NCBI GenBank assembly: GCA_947069175.1
Contig: CAMTDV010000027.1
Span: forward strand, 45,335,369 to 45,399,368
DNA length: 64,000 nucleotides
Direction of reading: 5' to 3'
Source: Scalesia atractyloides
Lineage: Eukaryota; Streptophyta; Magnoliopsida; Asterales; Asteraceae
In this document: piece after piece, positions 20,394 through 31,974 of the stretch
How the letters are laid out: each line of letters opens with the position of its first letter
Position numbering within the stretch: position 1 is the first letter of the stretch
Program-made: the position numbers and the translations under genes
Notes under the pieces: generated by a model
Told to the model about the DNA's origin: nothing
What the model saw: the letters and a program-made list of their open reading frames with translations, nothing else
The model's database searches: none

Positions 20394-22131
20394 TGTGACA
20401 TCCCGGTTTTTCAGACATCTTAAACGCACTACTTCACGGTTATTCGTTCGTACGCTAAATGGATTCGGAGACTTAAATTGCACGCTCGAAATAATTACGA
20501 TAATTTCATGAACTTGTCAAATGAATTACGTGCTATGTGTATTAAACGTTTATAAGTTGGTGAGTTATTATGTGATGTTCCGATTTCGTGATTTGTTTTA
20601 GTTATAAAATATAGATATCGTAAATAGATAAATGAATCGAACAGAGCCGCGAAACGAGTAGACCTCACTTCCTTATGACTCAAGTAGTTAACCAAAACTT
20701 GAGGACCAAGTTATAGACCCAAACCGACCCACCCAAACCCCTTGCGGCGGCGAGCACCCAACCCGCAAACCCTTCCCCTTTTTCTTGACCTCTTGCGCTA
20801 TATATACACATACATGCATGTGCATTGTTTCAAAAACAAAAACACACACAAACCCTAATAAAAAAAAACAGCCGACGGCAGCCTTGCTACATCCCTCTCG
20901 ATCGCGACAGCCTCCCTACACTTCTCTTCTCGGTCGCGATTTCCCTTGATCATCCGAATCGGCTCCCATCTCGCTTAGGGTTCGTTAATCTCCATTGTTA
21001 AAGGTTAGAGTTTTATGTTATTTCGCTAATCATACTAGGGTTTATGAACTATGGATCATGTGTGTATGTAATGGTAGAAAGTGTTATGATGTTAGTCTAT
21101 TAATTATGCTAGTTTGCGATTATGATGATTAGTGGAATAAAAAATCATTAGGCTGCGTTTTGTGTGATAAAAACCATATATTATGATTAGGGTTTGCATG
21201 GGTATGATGTATATGATGATATATGATTGGTAAAATCTGTTCTTGATCGTTTATATTTGACATATCGATTGCTTAAGCGTGTTATATTGCGATAAAATGC
21301 TGAAATCAGGATGCTGAATGGTGCTTACAGCCAACTTCAACTGGCTGTAACTTGGTTATTATTTATCGAAAAGTGGATTTTCTGAAGTCTAAAACGTAGA
21401 TTTTTGAAAAACGCTTCTAATGGCGCTGGATTCATATTTTTCTGAAGTCGTTTGGTACTTTTAAGTGGCAAATTAAGTGCAGTAACTGAAGCTGTGAAAA
21501 TGCTGAAAATTTGTTAGTTGTTTATTGAATCGGATCTAATAATCTGTAGAGAGTCGAATCACGAAAATTGTATAGCAATTGAAATTTCCGGGAAACTCCC
21601 ACTGGAATTTTGTTAATTGGACGAACGGTGATTTTTAAATAAATTCTCCTGTGGACTGCAGTCAGAAAGCGACGAATCTGACTGCAGCCTAGTATATTAA
21701 TATTTATGAATCATTGGTCAAGTGTTAGGACTTAAAAAATTTATATAAAATTCTACAGTATAGTTGTCACCTTCTGTAAAATAATTGGAATTTTTGGAAC
21801 GTTGGAACTATTTTATAAAAATCCTCGAAAACAGCCTAATTATGAGTATATAAGCTGAAACTTGATAACTTGCGAATGTGTGTACCAAAGTGTTGCATGG
21901 GTTGGATTGTGTTCATGATAAATTGTTTTGATCACTAGGTTGGTATGATGATACTTGCATGCATGATTGAGTGTTAGGATTGTTATTGTGTGTACCGCAT
22001 TGTGTGCTAATTACGTGTAGGGTTTGTATCAGTGTGTTCACACACTAACTCTAAATCAATTGACTTGTTAGGACGCAATTAGCGGTCCCATCATTTGCTA
22101 CATCTGTGTTACACTAACCGAGCAACTAAAG

Positions 22132-22830
22132 GTGAGTTCACGGCCCCTAATTTTATCCGGTTTTAAACAACAGGGGGAGAAACATGTATACACTCTACAA
22201 CTCTATCTCTTTACGTTATACGAAATTAACGTCATTAAACTATTCGGTAACTAAGTTAATGTTAATGTACGTTATGGTCACTAAGCAGCTATATCACACA
22301 AGTCCTCGACAATCTCTCGGATCGTTAGTATTGGGTTAGATAGCGGGGAAATTATAAGTAGTACTACTGGGCCCGACAAGCCCCACCCGAGCTAGTCGCG
22401 TTAGCCGACCGGGTATGGTCAACGGGTGATTAATTTGGCCTAACTTCGCCATGGTCAGTGATAAGCCTGGCAACACGGAGGCACAACAGTCAGCTTCGAT
22501 CGCGAACACTTACATGACATAACTTTAGGCTAGCTACCTAATGTTAACATTGAACTTAATTACGAATTAACAATATTATCCCGGGTTAGGGATAATGGAA
22601 CCAACAACGTTATTATTCCGGGTTAGGAATAATGGAACATCATTATTATTCCGGGCAAGGAATAATGGAACCATCAGTATTATTCCGGGTTGGGAATAAT
22701 GGAACTAAATCGTTATCCCGGGTTAGGGATAACGGGGGAAACAAACTTATAACCGAACAAATGAACTTATGAAAACCTGTGAACTCACTCTTCTTTAATG
22801 TTGACACTTGTTTCTTTACATGTTTCTCAG
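22132..22830 (+). other. Candidate LTR leader intron, Gypsy F 3' LTR
   Basis: Same GTGAGTTCA and TTACATGTTTCTCAG boundaries as in the 5' LTR, 699 bp. Confidence 0.4.
22575..22733 (+). repeat. Five tandem covarying hairpins, Gypsy F 3' LTR
   Basis: Second copy of the array at 13901. All five stems are retained; the differences from the 5' LTR within the array are in a loop (GGGTAA to GGGCAA in unit 3) and in a spacer. Confidence 0.9.
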
Positions 22831-23178
22831 GACGCTAGGAGCTCTAGGTGCACTCACTTGCATTGATCAAGACATCTTTTTATCGAGTCTCGTTTACAAA
22901 CATTTATTTGGGTTTTTCTCTAGTTTTGGCGTTTGTGTTGGCGCCCGTTCCTTTACTTTATTTTTATGCTTCCGTTCAACTTTAGAAACTAATGCTTCCG
23001 CTAAACATTGAAACCAAACTAAGGCAATCTAAAATTAACTATGAATGGTTAAACAAATGATTTTGGAAAACGTATTAACAAATCATATAGAGTCGTTCAA
23101 CGTTACTAGTGTCTCAGATTCTGGTTTGTTCACACGCCTCGCGGTAAAACTCCGCAAGTGGAAATTGAGGGTGTGACA

Positions 23179-23729
23179 ATATCCAACGAGGGTTAGGACA
23201 TATACCAAATTTTGGTACGAATAATGCAATTTTCACATTTGAATGACTCTCTTGGAGAGCTTCTTCAATTTTAGGGATTTGGCATTTTTAGCTCTTTTAA
23301 GATATCCTGGTTGTGCCTAGGTCAGAATATATCTGGATGCAGCAGAAGGACAACCTTGATACCCCGGATGAAATAACGATATAAAGACCTAAAACCTCAG
23401 ATTTTGGCAATCTATCAACGCAAGATTTAAGGTTATAAAACCATACACTGATATGTTACCCACTCATACACAGTTTATTATATGTGTATCACAAAGGTAA
23501 GTTGATTATTTCATGCCTTTTGCCTACTGGTACATCATATGATGAAGCTGCTATCACACTTAAGCAATTTTAATTTTAATTTCAGTGTGACAATCTAACT
23601 TGCTGATGTACTATCATTTCTTCTTTTTCACACAGTGAAAACTCATTTTGATTTTTCATTTTTTTTATGTTTTTGATTTTCTTTTTTTTTTGTTTTTGAT
23701 TTTTGAAAAGCAGTAAATTATTTACAAAC
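23179..23729 (-). other. Copia E 3' non-coding region, proximal part
   Basis: Non-coding stretch after pol, split from 10560-11714 by Gypsy F. It contains a T-rich tract (23650-23710; A-rich in element sense) also seen after pol in copia A (33700-33920). No ORF is supported. Confidence 0.65.
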
Positions 23730-24901
23730 TATTTTTATGGAAAAATGGTAATTCAGGATTCCTCATCCCGTTGAGTTCGACTAAATGTTCAAAACGAGCC
23801 CTGTCAAATGCTTTTGTGTAAAGATCAGCTAGGTTATCTAGTGTGTCGACTAGCACAATCCCGTATAATATGATGACGAATGTCAATATGTTTTGTGCGA
23901 CTGTGTTTTACGGGATTCTTGGTGATTGAAATAGTGGAATTATCGTCTATCATAATAGGAGTACGAGTGAAATTCAAACCGTAATCGCGCATCTGCTATT
24001 GGATCAAGAGAACCTGAGAGCAACAGCTACCCGCATCAATATATTCAGCTTCACACGTCGAGGTTGACACGTAAGACTGCTTCTTGCATTGCCATGACAC
24101 GAGCCTCCCTCCTAAGAACTGACAACCACCTGTGGTAGACTTCCTTGTAGATTTGCATCCGCCAAATTCCGAATCAGCGAAAGTAACAAACTTCAAATCA
24201 CTAGCAGCTTGATACCATAACCCAAGTTTAGGTTTCCCCTTCAAGTAACAAAGAATCCGCTTCACCGCTTTCATGTGGTACTCTTTTAGATTCGCTTGAT
24301 ATCTAGCACAGAGACATACTACAAACATGATGTCGGGTCTTGAAGCAGTCAAGTACATCAGAGAACCAATCATTGCCCTGTATTGAGTTGGATCAACATC
24401 CTCCACACTCTCATGATCTGGGCCAAGATTGTGATTCTCACAGATAGGTGTATTGAAAGTAGCGCAATCCTCCATTTTGAAAAGAGACAAAATGTCATAC
24501 ACATACTTCGTCTGATGTATGAACATCCCATCCTTCTTCTGTTCAACTTGTAAACCTAAAAAGTAAGATAGCTCACCCATCGCACTCATCTCAAACTTGC
24601 TCTTCATTACCTCTTCGAAGTCATGAAACGTGTTCTCATCAGATGAACCAAAGATGATGTCATCTACGTATACCTGTACCAGCAGAAAGTCTTCCTTCTT
24701 CCTTTTAATGAAAAGTGTACTGTCAATCTGACCTCTTTCAAAACCATGTTTTAGCAAATGTGCTAACAGTGTCTCATACCACGCCCTAGGTGCCTGATGC
24801 AATCCATACAATGCCTTATCAAGTCGATACACTCGATCTGGATAGTCTGGATCAGTAAACCCGTCTGGCTGTGAGACATACACCACTTCTTGGACTTTCC
24901 C
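23730..24901 (-). pseudogene. pol: Copia E RT C-terminal part and RNase H
   Basis: Minus-strand frame 24886 to 23996 carries ALYGLHQAPRAWYETL, the catalytic YVDDIIFGS, FLGLQVEQKKDG, GSLMYLTASRPDIMF and RNase H (FADSEFGGCKSTRKSTTGG, CEAEYID). A TAG in place of a Gln codon at 23996 separates the last RNase H block (HSRTKHIDIRHH), which continues to about 23730 with one more frame change. A TAG near 24900 separates this piece from the N-terminal RT. The copia order (integrase before RT) is clear. Confidence 0.9.
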
Positions 24902-25960
24902 CTAAAGAAACGCACTCTTCACGTCAAGTTGGTAAACTTTGAAGCCCTTGAATGAAGTAAAAGCTAGGAACAACTGAATTGCTTCCAACCTTGCTACTGG
25001 TGCAAACACTTCAATATAATCAATCCCCTCTTGCTGATTGAATCCTTTCACTACCAACCGAGTCTTATTTCTTATCATGATCCCTCGGTCGTCTTTCTTG
25101 CACTTGAACAACCACTTAGTGCCTATTTCTTTTTCTCCTTCAGGTAGATCAATTAGCTCCCAAACTTTCAACTTCTTGAACTGAGCTAGTTCCTCTTGCA
25201 TAGCTTCCACCCAACAATTGTCTTTGAGAGCCATATGAACATTCTTCGGCTCCTCTTGGGCAATAAAGCAACAATACAAACACTCATGAATCAAACCAGT
25301 CTTCTGAATCGAAGTAAACAAACAGGAACCTTCAAGCACACCTCTTCTTGTCTGAACACCTGCAGCAACATCACCTATGATGTTTTCAACTGGATGATCT
25401 CTGTGTACACGCGTGGTAGCAATGGTGTCAACAACCAGATTATCTTCCAGATTAGATCCAACCTCCCCCTGAATATTAGCAAATGGATTAGTGAAGTCCT
25501 CCCCCTGAATAGGTTCAGACTCACGATCACTGGAGTCCTCTAGAGCTGCACTGGTAGATGTTTCTGGAGCATCTGTCGTCGATACACTCGATCTAGGCAT
25601 GAAGTCACACTCTCCATCTTCATTGATCACATTATGGATCACTTGAGACTCATCTGCATTTGAAACATTAGGAATATTAAATGATTTAAAAACACTGTCA
25701 TAATAATATAATATAGGAGGACCACTCGTTGATTGTTGAGGTGAATAACTAGTGATTTCCATATTAAACACAACCTCAATTTTACAAGTGTTTAGATTAA
25801 AAACCCTTTTATTCGGTGTTCTAGGCATATAGCCTAGAAAGTAACCCTCATCGGCTACGTCACCGAATATTTGCTTATCTTTGTTTCGCACAATCGTGCA
25901 GGGTAATCCAAATGGTTCAAAGCCTTTTAAGTTTGGTTTTCGGTTAAAAAAATAGTTCAT
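24902..25960 (-). pseudogene. pol: Copia E integrase C-terminus and RT N-terminus
   Basis: From high to low coordinates: FNRKPNLKGFEPFG (integrase tail), the GYFLGY-type module (EGYFLGYMPRTPNKRVFN), a Ser/Glu-rich linker, then RT (WVEAMQEELAQFKKLKVWEL, GTKWLFKCKKDDRG, ARLVVKGFNQQEGIDY, FAPVARLEAIQLFLA, VYQLDVKSAFL). It ends at the stop at 24902, in the middle of RT. It links to the next upstream piece by a frame break between 25960 and 26021. Confidence 0.88.
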
Positions 25961-26020
25961 GACATGTTTTGTTAAACTGTTTAATCGTCAAAACTTTGTT
26001 CAGGACTTAGCAAGCTGTGC

Positions 26021-27060
26021 TCACAGCTTCTCCCCAGAAAAGAACTGGAAGCTTTGAATCAGAAGCATAGTCCTTGACGCTTCAATCAACGTCATGTTCT
26101 TCCTCTCAGCGACTCCATTTTGTTGAGGTGTATAAGGAGCATAATATTGATGTTCAATTCCCTTGCGAAGACAATAGAGATCCAGAACATGATTCTTGAA
26201 CTCCGTGCCATTATCACTCCTCTTGATCCGTGCATCATGGACATTTTCCAGTTTTGTAAAAAGATCTATCAGCATCTCCGCTGTCTCATCTTTTGTACCT
26301 AAAAAGAAAACCCATGAATAGCGTGAGTAGTCATCAGTGACAACTAAACAATAGTACTTTCCACCTATGCTCCTTACGTTCACCGGACCGAATAGATCCA
26401 TATGAAGTAATTCATAAGGGGCATCTATGGAATTTACTGTTTTAGACTTGTGAGGTTTCTTATGTTGTTTTTCCTTTTGACATGGAAGACATTTATCTTC
26501 CACGTGAAACCTTTGCATTGGCACCCCTTCCACTAAATCGTTCTTAATAATATAATTCATTTTTCGGTAGTGGATGTGGGCCATGCGTCTGTGCCACAGC
26601 AATGACTCAGCCTCAGATGCTTTTGATAGTAAACACGCCACCACATTCGAAGAATCCTTAGCACCCATGTCCATGACATAAGTGTCACTTCTCTTTGGCG
26701 CTCTCATCACTATCCAGTCATCCGGTATCACCAAACCAGGTTTCAACACCAAAGCTTCAGACTTAGTAAAGTGGACCGAGTGACCCTTGTCGCAGACTTG
26801 AGACACGCTCATCAGATTGTGCTTCAGTTGCTCAACATAGTTCACTTTGTCCAGTGTGATCTTCCCGTTGGTCACTTTTCCTCAACATGTAATGTGCCCT
26901 CCTTTAGCACCTGCAAAATTCACATAACCACCATCTATATTCTCAAGCTCTGTCAACAATCTCGCATCCCTCGTCATGTGCCTGGAGCAGCCACTATCAA
27001 CATACCACAAGTTGATAATCCTCCTTAGCAGCTCCTGCACCACCTAACAAAATTAGTGAG
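26021..27060 (-). pseudogene. pol: Copia E protease, pre-integrase and integrase core
   Basis: The segment from about 27010 to 26880 encodes the copia protease motif VDSGCSRHMT (intact Asp-Ser-Gly) and a stop near 26880. Then 26875-26021 encodes VEQLKHNLMSVSQVCDKG, the pre-integrase zinc domain (WHRRMAHIHYRKMN, CLPCQKEKQHKK) and the integrase core: first Asp in VVTDDYSRYSWVFFL, second in RSDNGTEFKN, Glu in QQNGVAERKN. All catalytic residues appear present. The frame is lost after FQFF near 26030. Confidence 0.9.
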
Positions 27061-28029
27061 ATTGGGGGACCCAAGCCTTAATGGTCTTGGGTCTTCTAGC
27101 TTCATCAACTACAGGGACATCCGTCCAATATCCATCTCTCCTAACAGGAGTCTTGGATCTTAGACCTGTTGATGGAAATGGTTTTTGATTTCCACTAGGT
27201 CTGTGGTCCTGCGGGTTCCTAACCATGTTTGGACTTTGCGACCTTTAGAAATTATGATTTTGGTTCCATGAATTTTGATAATTATAATTTCTAAAGCCAT
27301 TGTTATATTAATTTCGACTACCAACATTCTGGTATCAAGTTTGATATTGACCTTGACTTCTGAAATTATTTGATTGACTGTTAAAGTTATTCATTCTTGG
27401 TGAACTACTTCTAGGACTCTCATATCTGCCTGATGTAGATGCAGGCTTAAATCTTTGTTGATTTCTTTGAAAGCGAGGAACTTGGTGAGTTCCTTTTCAG
27501 CCTTATCTACACTAACAGCAACACTATGTTGCTTGGTAGCAGATACCGTTGGTGAGTTAACCTTCTTCTCACCATCACCACTTTTTGCTGGTGATTTTTC
27601 CCTCTATCTCTCACTTACCTGTGCTTCACTCTTTTTGTTAGGACATCAACTAGTTACATGTCCCTTTTCATGACATTTGAAGCACGATTTCCTAGCCGAG
27701 GACTTCTTAGTTGAAGCCTCTTGCTTAGATTCATCAGTCGATGATGATGATGATGATGCTTTCGAAGGATCTTGTTTAGTTTGCTTAACTTCTGATTTTT
27801 CTTTGTTTTTGTTCTTAGCAAACTGTACATTAGACTCTTTAGTAATAACAGGGACCTCTTCATTCATGTCACTACCTTTAACAAAATCATCCTTTTTGAC
27901 AAAAGTTTGCTTTTGATTCTTAAGGTGTGTATTCTTCGTTTTCAAACCGGTGTCTCTGTTACTATCCTTCTTGGCAATTTCAGTCACATCAACATCCTCT
28001 GATGTGGAACTACGAGGTGTAGTTGACAC
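27061..28029 (-). pseudogene. Copia E linker with second CCHC knuckle
   Basis: Frame 28029-27646 is Lys/Ser/Asp-rich and ends CFKCHEKGHVTS, a CCHC knuckle interrupted by a stop at its last positions. From 27640 down to 27060 the sequence is Asn/Arg-rich and broken. It lies between the long gag extension and the protease. Copia A has the same layout (CFKCGVFGHIIKNY at about 37800), so two separated knuckles are a feature of both families. Confidence 0.75.
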
Positions 28030-28041
28030 AAAGTTTGTAAG

Positions 28042-30071
28042 CTATTCTTCATCTGGCAAGAAAGAATAGTTGTGACCAAGAGGTAGTGGAACTTCATTCA
28101 AACCTTTGAAGCCCACACAAGTCTTATCATTACTCTTCTTTAGGCCATTCATTATGTGTTTCATGACAAAAGATGAATCTCTGAATTGATTTAATTTCTT
28201 TTCAAGTTCACAAATTTTAATTTGTGCTTCAGACAACTCTTTGCATTTTTTAGAAACCTCTTTTGTTTTCTCACTCATCATATCATGAGCTAAGTCAATA
28301 ACTTGAAGTTTTTCATTAAGCTTACAGGTTAGAATGTTGATTTCTTCTTCATAACCTTTAATTTTCTTCAAGTATAGTGACTCATTTCGTTTTACGAAAA
28401 AGTTTGATTCCTTTAGGTTTGAGAGCTCATTAGCCAGACTTTGGTTTTGTTGTGTTAATGTGTCAATCTCACTTTGCAGTTTACAACATTTCAAACAAAT
28501 AGAACTACTAGAGTTAGAACATACCTCGCCTGTTGATTTGCTTAGATCAGCCATGAAAGCATCAAAATCAGCAGCCATCTTCTTCTCTATAGCAATCTGT
28601 TCTCCATCAGCTTTCTCAGCTACCTTCTCTTGCTCCTCCTCAGCATCGGCTTTCACTTCTTCATCAACAACTGGAGCTATCTCAGCCATAAACTCATGTG
28701 ATGCGTTGTTATCACTCTCCAGATAAACACTCCAATCATAAGAACCCTCTCTGGCAGTAGAAATCAGGGCCTTTGATCCAGTGTTGTTTGACACATTCAT
28801 GTTGCTTGAACCATGACCAGGAGAATCTTGAAAAGATGAATTAGAACGAGATTCAGTTTTTGGTCGTTGATATTCTCTAACAAAATGTTTATAGTTATGA
28901 CAGTTGTAACACTTCACTTTCGACTTGTCAAAACCCACACTCTTTCCAACGAACTTCATGCCCGTTCTTTTCATGAACATCTTCACTCGTCTAGAAATCA
29001 TGGCCATCTGCCATTGTAAATCCATCACCTCTAGGTCATCATGGTCAATCTGACCATAATCTTCATCAAACATAGCAGGATCAGATATTTTTCCCTGAAT
29101 GTAGTTCTCATAGGAAGCAACAAAAGAAGCAAGCAATGCCAGGTGATCTTCAGCACTTTTGACACTCAGAGGCATAGACTTAGAACAATTGTTACTTGAT
29201 TGTTGTCTCTTAGCCGCTGACGAGCCTCCTGAAGTAGCAACAAAACATACTTCACCCTCAGCATTGGTCACAATCTGCTCATTCTCACACGAAAGGAACG
29301 CAGTTGCAGTATCACTTGAAGCATTGTTGGAAGATGAAGGTGTAAGACATTTATAAATCCCCGGATCTTGAACCTGATTATAACCAGTCTCCTTCTTCTT
29401 CATATTGAGCTCATAAGCTCTTAATTTTCCAACAACCTCTTCCAAGTCTTTCTTTTCATAATCAGCTTCACCTTTTATCAACAACGTGTAAATATCCCAC
29501 TTTGCAGGTAAAGCATCCAACAACTTGTCGTTTATCTCCACATCTGTGTATCCCTCTATGTCAGAATTGTGTATTTCTGACATCAGATGATAATATCTCG
29601 TGATAATATCTTCAAGGAATTCATTTCTCTTCCTTTGAACACAGCAAATAGTTTCTTCAGCAGATCAACCTTGTTCTTCTTTACGTCAGTATTGCCCTCA
29701 TACCTCTTCTCTAGGGCATCCCACATCTCCTTTGATGTTGTATAACGCTTGAATGTATGTTTGATGCCATCAGGTAACGACATCTTGATAGCAACTAAGG
29801 CTTTCTTCTCAAACTCATACATTCTCTTCTCAGCTTCAGACATATTAACATAAGCAGTAACCCGTTGTCTGCCCTCAAAATCATGCGTTGGGTTAGCGTA
29901 CCCATCTTGAATACAGATCAACATCCGTGTATCCTGTTATTCAATAAAGGATTGAAACATATCCTTCCAAGTAAGATAGTTCTGTACCTTCAGCATCTTT
30001 GGAGGTTTGTTTGTGGTGCCAGCGTCGTGCTCCATTCTCAATAGCTCATTAAGGTTAGACATATTCGACAT
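28042..30071 (-). pseudogene. gag: Copia E gag with long coiled-coil extension
   Basis: Likely start is ATG 30071 (MSNMSNLNELL). A TAA near 29938 precedes the part from 29924, and a one-base frame break near 29590 separates 29583-29924 from 28042-29583. The gag core includes KRMYEFEKKALVAIK, TSKEMWDALEKRYEG and LLDALPAKWDIYTLL. A zinc knuckle CYNCHNYKHFVREY has Tyr in place of the last Cys. The C-terminal half is acidic, then a coiled coil (LQSEIDTLTQQNQSLANELS). This is much longer than a standard copia gag. Confidence 0.85.
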
Positions 30072-30900
30072 TTTTTACCGAACCGGCTCGTTAAAAACGT
30101 TAAAACTTGTCCAAAATGAGTGGTTACCAAATTATACTGTTAGACTCGTCTCGACCATATGATTCTAATGATGTATATTGTCTGAATATGATTTTTGGAA
30201 TTTTCGTGCCTTTTTTATTTTTATTTTTTTTGTCCTAAAAATCACACGAGCCTAACCGTGCAACCGGTTTGTCAAAATAGTTTGTGGATCAAATTCTATG
30301 TTCGAAAACGTTTAACTCCGGTTACGTCAGCTGGTTAAGTTCCACCTTCTTGTGTATAACTCGGAATAGTGTAAAATCCGAAATGGTAACTCTGATTGAC
30401 AATCTGAAATGCAAATCCGAAACAGTAATCCGAATTACTACTCCGAGATGGTGATCCGGAATAGTGATCTGAGATGAAATCCGGAATGCACTGTTGTAGT
30501 CCGAAATGGAAATCCGGAATAGATCTGATCCGAGATGGAATCCGAAATAGACTACTCTGATCTGAGATGGAATCTAGAATACACTTCTGATCCAAAAGTT
30601 AATCCGAAATAGAATCCGAAATAGCTTCTAATCCGAAATTCAATACGAAATGGAATCCGATATGGCTTTTCTGATCTGAATTGCAGGTTTTCCAGATCCG
30701 AAATGCAGATTCTGATCTGAAATTCAAGTCTTCAATCTAAAATACTTTGATTTTTGATCCGGAATGCAAGTTGTTAATCCGAAACAGTAACAGAAACTCT
30801 AATTCTGCCGTCACAAACTCCAAAACAGCCTCCAAAACGCCCAAAAACCCAAATTTTCTACTGTCACGATTCTGAACCGAGCAATAATCAAGAGCCGAAT
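30072..30900 (-). other. Copia E leader with 13-bp minisatellite
   Basis: Between PBS and gag. From 30377 to about 30790 the motif TCCGAAAT (variants TCTGAAAT, TCCGGAAT, TCCGAGAT) recurs roughly every 13 bp: 30403, 30416, 30429, 30442, 30455, 30468, 30480, then 30500, 30513, 30529 and 30541. The short ORF at 30335-30595 is a translation of this repeat. The rest is non-coding. Confidence 0.8.
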
Positions 30901-30914
30901 GCTCTGATACCAAT
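30901..30914 (-). promoter_or_regulatory. Copia E primer-binding site, initiator Met-tRNA type
   Basis: The minus strand reads ATTGGTATCAGAGC directly after the 5' LTR. It is an exact consensus match. Confidence 0.94.
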
Positions 30915-31391
30915 TGTAGGTCCCCTGGTCCTATGAATCTTGACAAAATCGTCTATCTAATCTAGAGTGCGGAACCCCCTAGATCAGATTTCACAGAAAC
31001 AAGAACAAGAACACGAACAAATTCCTTCAAACTGTCTTCTATTGATTATCCAACACAAAGTGTTTACAATCAATTCAAGACTCTCTCTCTCTCTATAAAA
31101 CTTTCTGAAGCAATTCTTTCAGCACTGAATAACTCACTAAGCAACCATAACCCTAATCACAACCTTTCTTTATATAGAGATAGGTTATGCTCATGGGCTA
31201 GGATTTCCCTACATGGACTGATAATGGGTTTAAAGCCCAATTCGCCTACCATGCTCTATTTAGTGTCTAGTTCAGCCCAATTACTTCTAGTTAACTATTA
31301 CAAAACTAAACCCCCTAACCGTTTATCATTTTACTAATTACAAGATATCCAAAGACCAAATCTAAGCTGTTGTCACAAATATGCACCAACA
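30915..31391 (-). repeat. Copia E 5' LTR (477 bp)
   Basis: Pairs with 10075-10547. TATA at 31168-31176 (minus strand), Site II motifs at 31194, 31234 and 31274. The telo-box is mutated (AAATCCTA), and one arm of the TATA inverted repeat has a mismatch. The right flank is AAAAG. Confidence 0.93.
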
Positions 31392-31857
31392 AAAAGAACT
31401 TATATCGTAGTGGTAACCATGCTTTGTTTAGTTGTCCAATGAGAAAATCTCCAACACATTTCATTCTAAGCAAACATCCACGTTGACACTTCAACGATAC
31501 TGAGAATGGAGCTTTCAGATCATCACCAAGCTGTAATACTGAGTTAATGATTTCAACAGAGACATCTACGTTCAAGTCATTTACTCTCCTGTGGATAAGT
31601 TCCTGCCCATCTACTTCAACAACTTTAGCTGAATCCCAAAATTCCTTGATCAACATTTTGTATACTGTAGTCTTGTGCGTGATAGCATAATGTATCCTTG
31701 TGTCGCGCAAAAACTTCATTATATCGTTGTACTTAGCAAATTTGTCTTCCGAATATAAGTAGGCCACCTTGTTATGTCTTGGTTCTGACATAATTTCCAC
31801 TTCGGACTTGTTAGTTCTCTTCGTTGTGGATTTTCTTTTATGTTCCTTTTGTTCCAT
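31392..31857 (-). pseudogene. Copia A ORF3, N-terminal part
   Basis: ATG 31857 starts MEQKEHKRKSTTKRT, a basic N-terminus, followed by a conserved block (YNDIMKFLRDTRIHYAITH; VYKMLIKEFWDSAKVVEVDG; VEIINSVLQLGDD) cut by copia E at 31392. The frame resumes at 10074 after removing E and one duplication copy, in the same order as in similar uncharacterised composite proteins I recall. An upstream in-frame ATG at 31914 exists but lacks the charged start. No membrane segment is seen. ORF3 lies about 2.1 kb downstream of the end of pol. Function unknown. Confidence 0.7.
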
Positions 31858-31974
31858 TCTGTACATATAAGACAACAAGGATAAGAACATAAATTCATTA
31901 GGGAATACACACAAAAAGTTTTATTCCAAACTTTCTATATGTATGTATGTATTCCCTGGATGAAGAACTACTGA

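Larger units (their letters stand above)
11720..23178 (+). mobile_element. Gypsy F: young Tekay-like chromovirus nested in copia E
   Basis: Plus-strand element of 11.5 kb: LTRs 11720-14503 and 20394-23178, PBS 14505, an extra 5' ORF, gag, PR-RT-RH-IN with chromodomain, duplicated PPT region. The LTRs differ by roughly 25 substitutions and one single-base indel (my visual count), about 99% identity, so insertion is recent relative to the other elements. Lesions: stop TGA at 16463-16465, frame break near 16655, stop TGA at 19105-19107, and a frame break in the upstream ORF near 14880. Confidence 0.95.
20394..23178 (+). repeat. Gypsy F 3' LTR (2785 bp)
   Basis: Near-identical to 11720-14503. 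It keeps both hairpin features (array 22575-22733; inverted repeat 21656-21687), the TATA candidate (20799) and the splice-like pair. The right flank is ATATC. Confidence 0.96.
10075..31391 (-). mobile_element. Copia E: Ty1/copia element nested in ORF3 of copia A
   Basis: Minus-strand element: 5' LTR 30915-31391, PBS 30901-30914, leader with a 13-bp repeat, gag from 30071, second zinc-knuckle region, protease/integrase 26021-27060, RT/RNase H 23730-25960, about 1.7 kb of 3' non-coding sequence, PPT and 3' LTR 10075-10547. Gypsy F is inserted in its 3' non-coding part. It is related to copia A in domain layout and LTR ends (CCTACA) but has shorter, distinct LTRs. I see no ORF3 in E. Confidence 0.93.

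Noticed and set aside
30335..30595. 86-codon ORF with repeated SDQSSLFRIPSRIRS-like peptides
   Set aside because: Direct translation of the 13-bp leader minisatellite of copia E.
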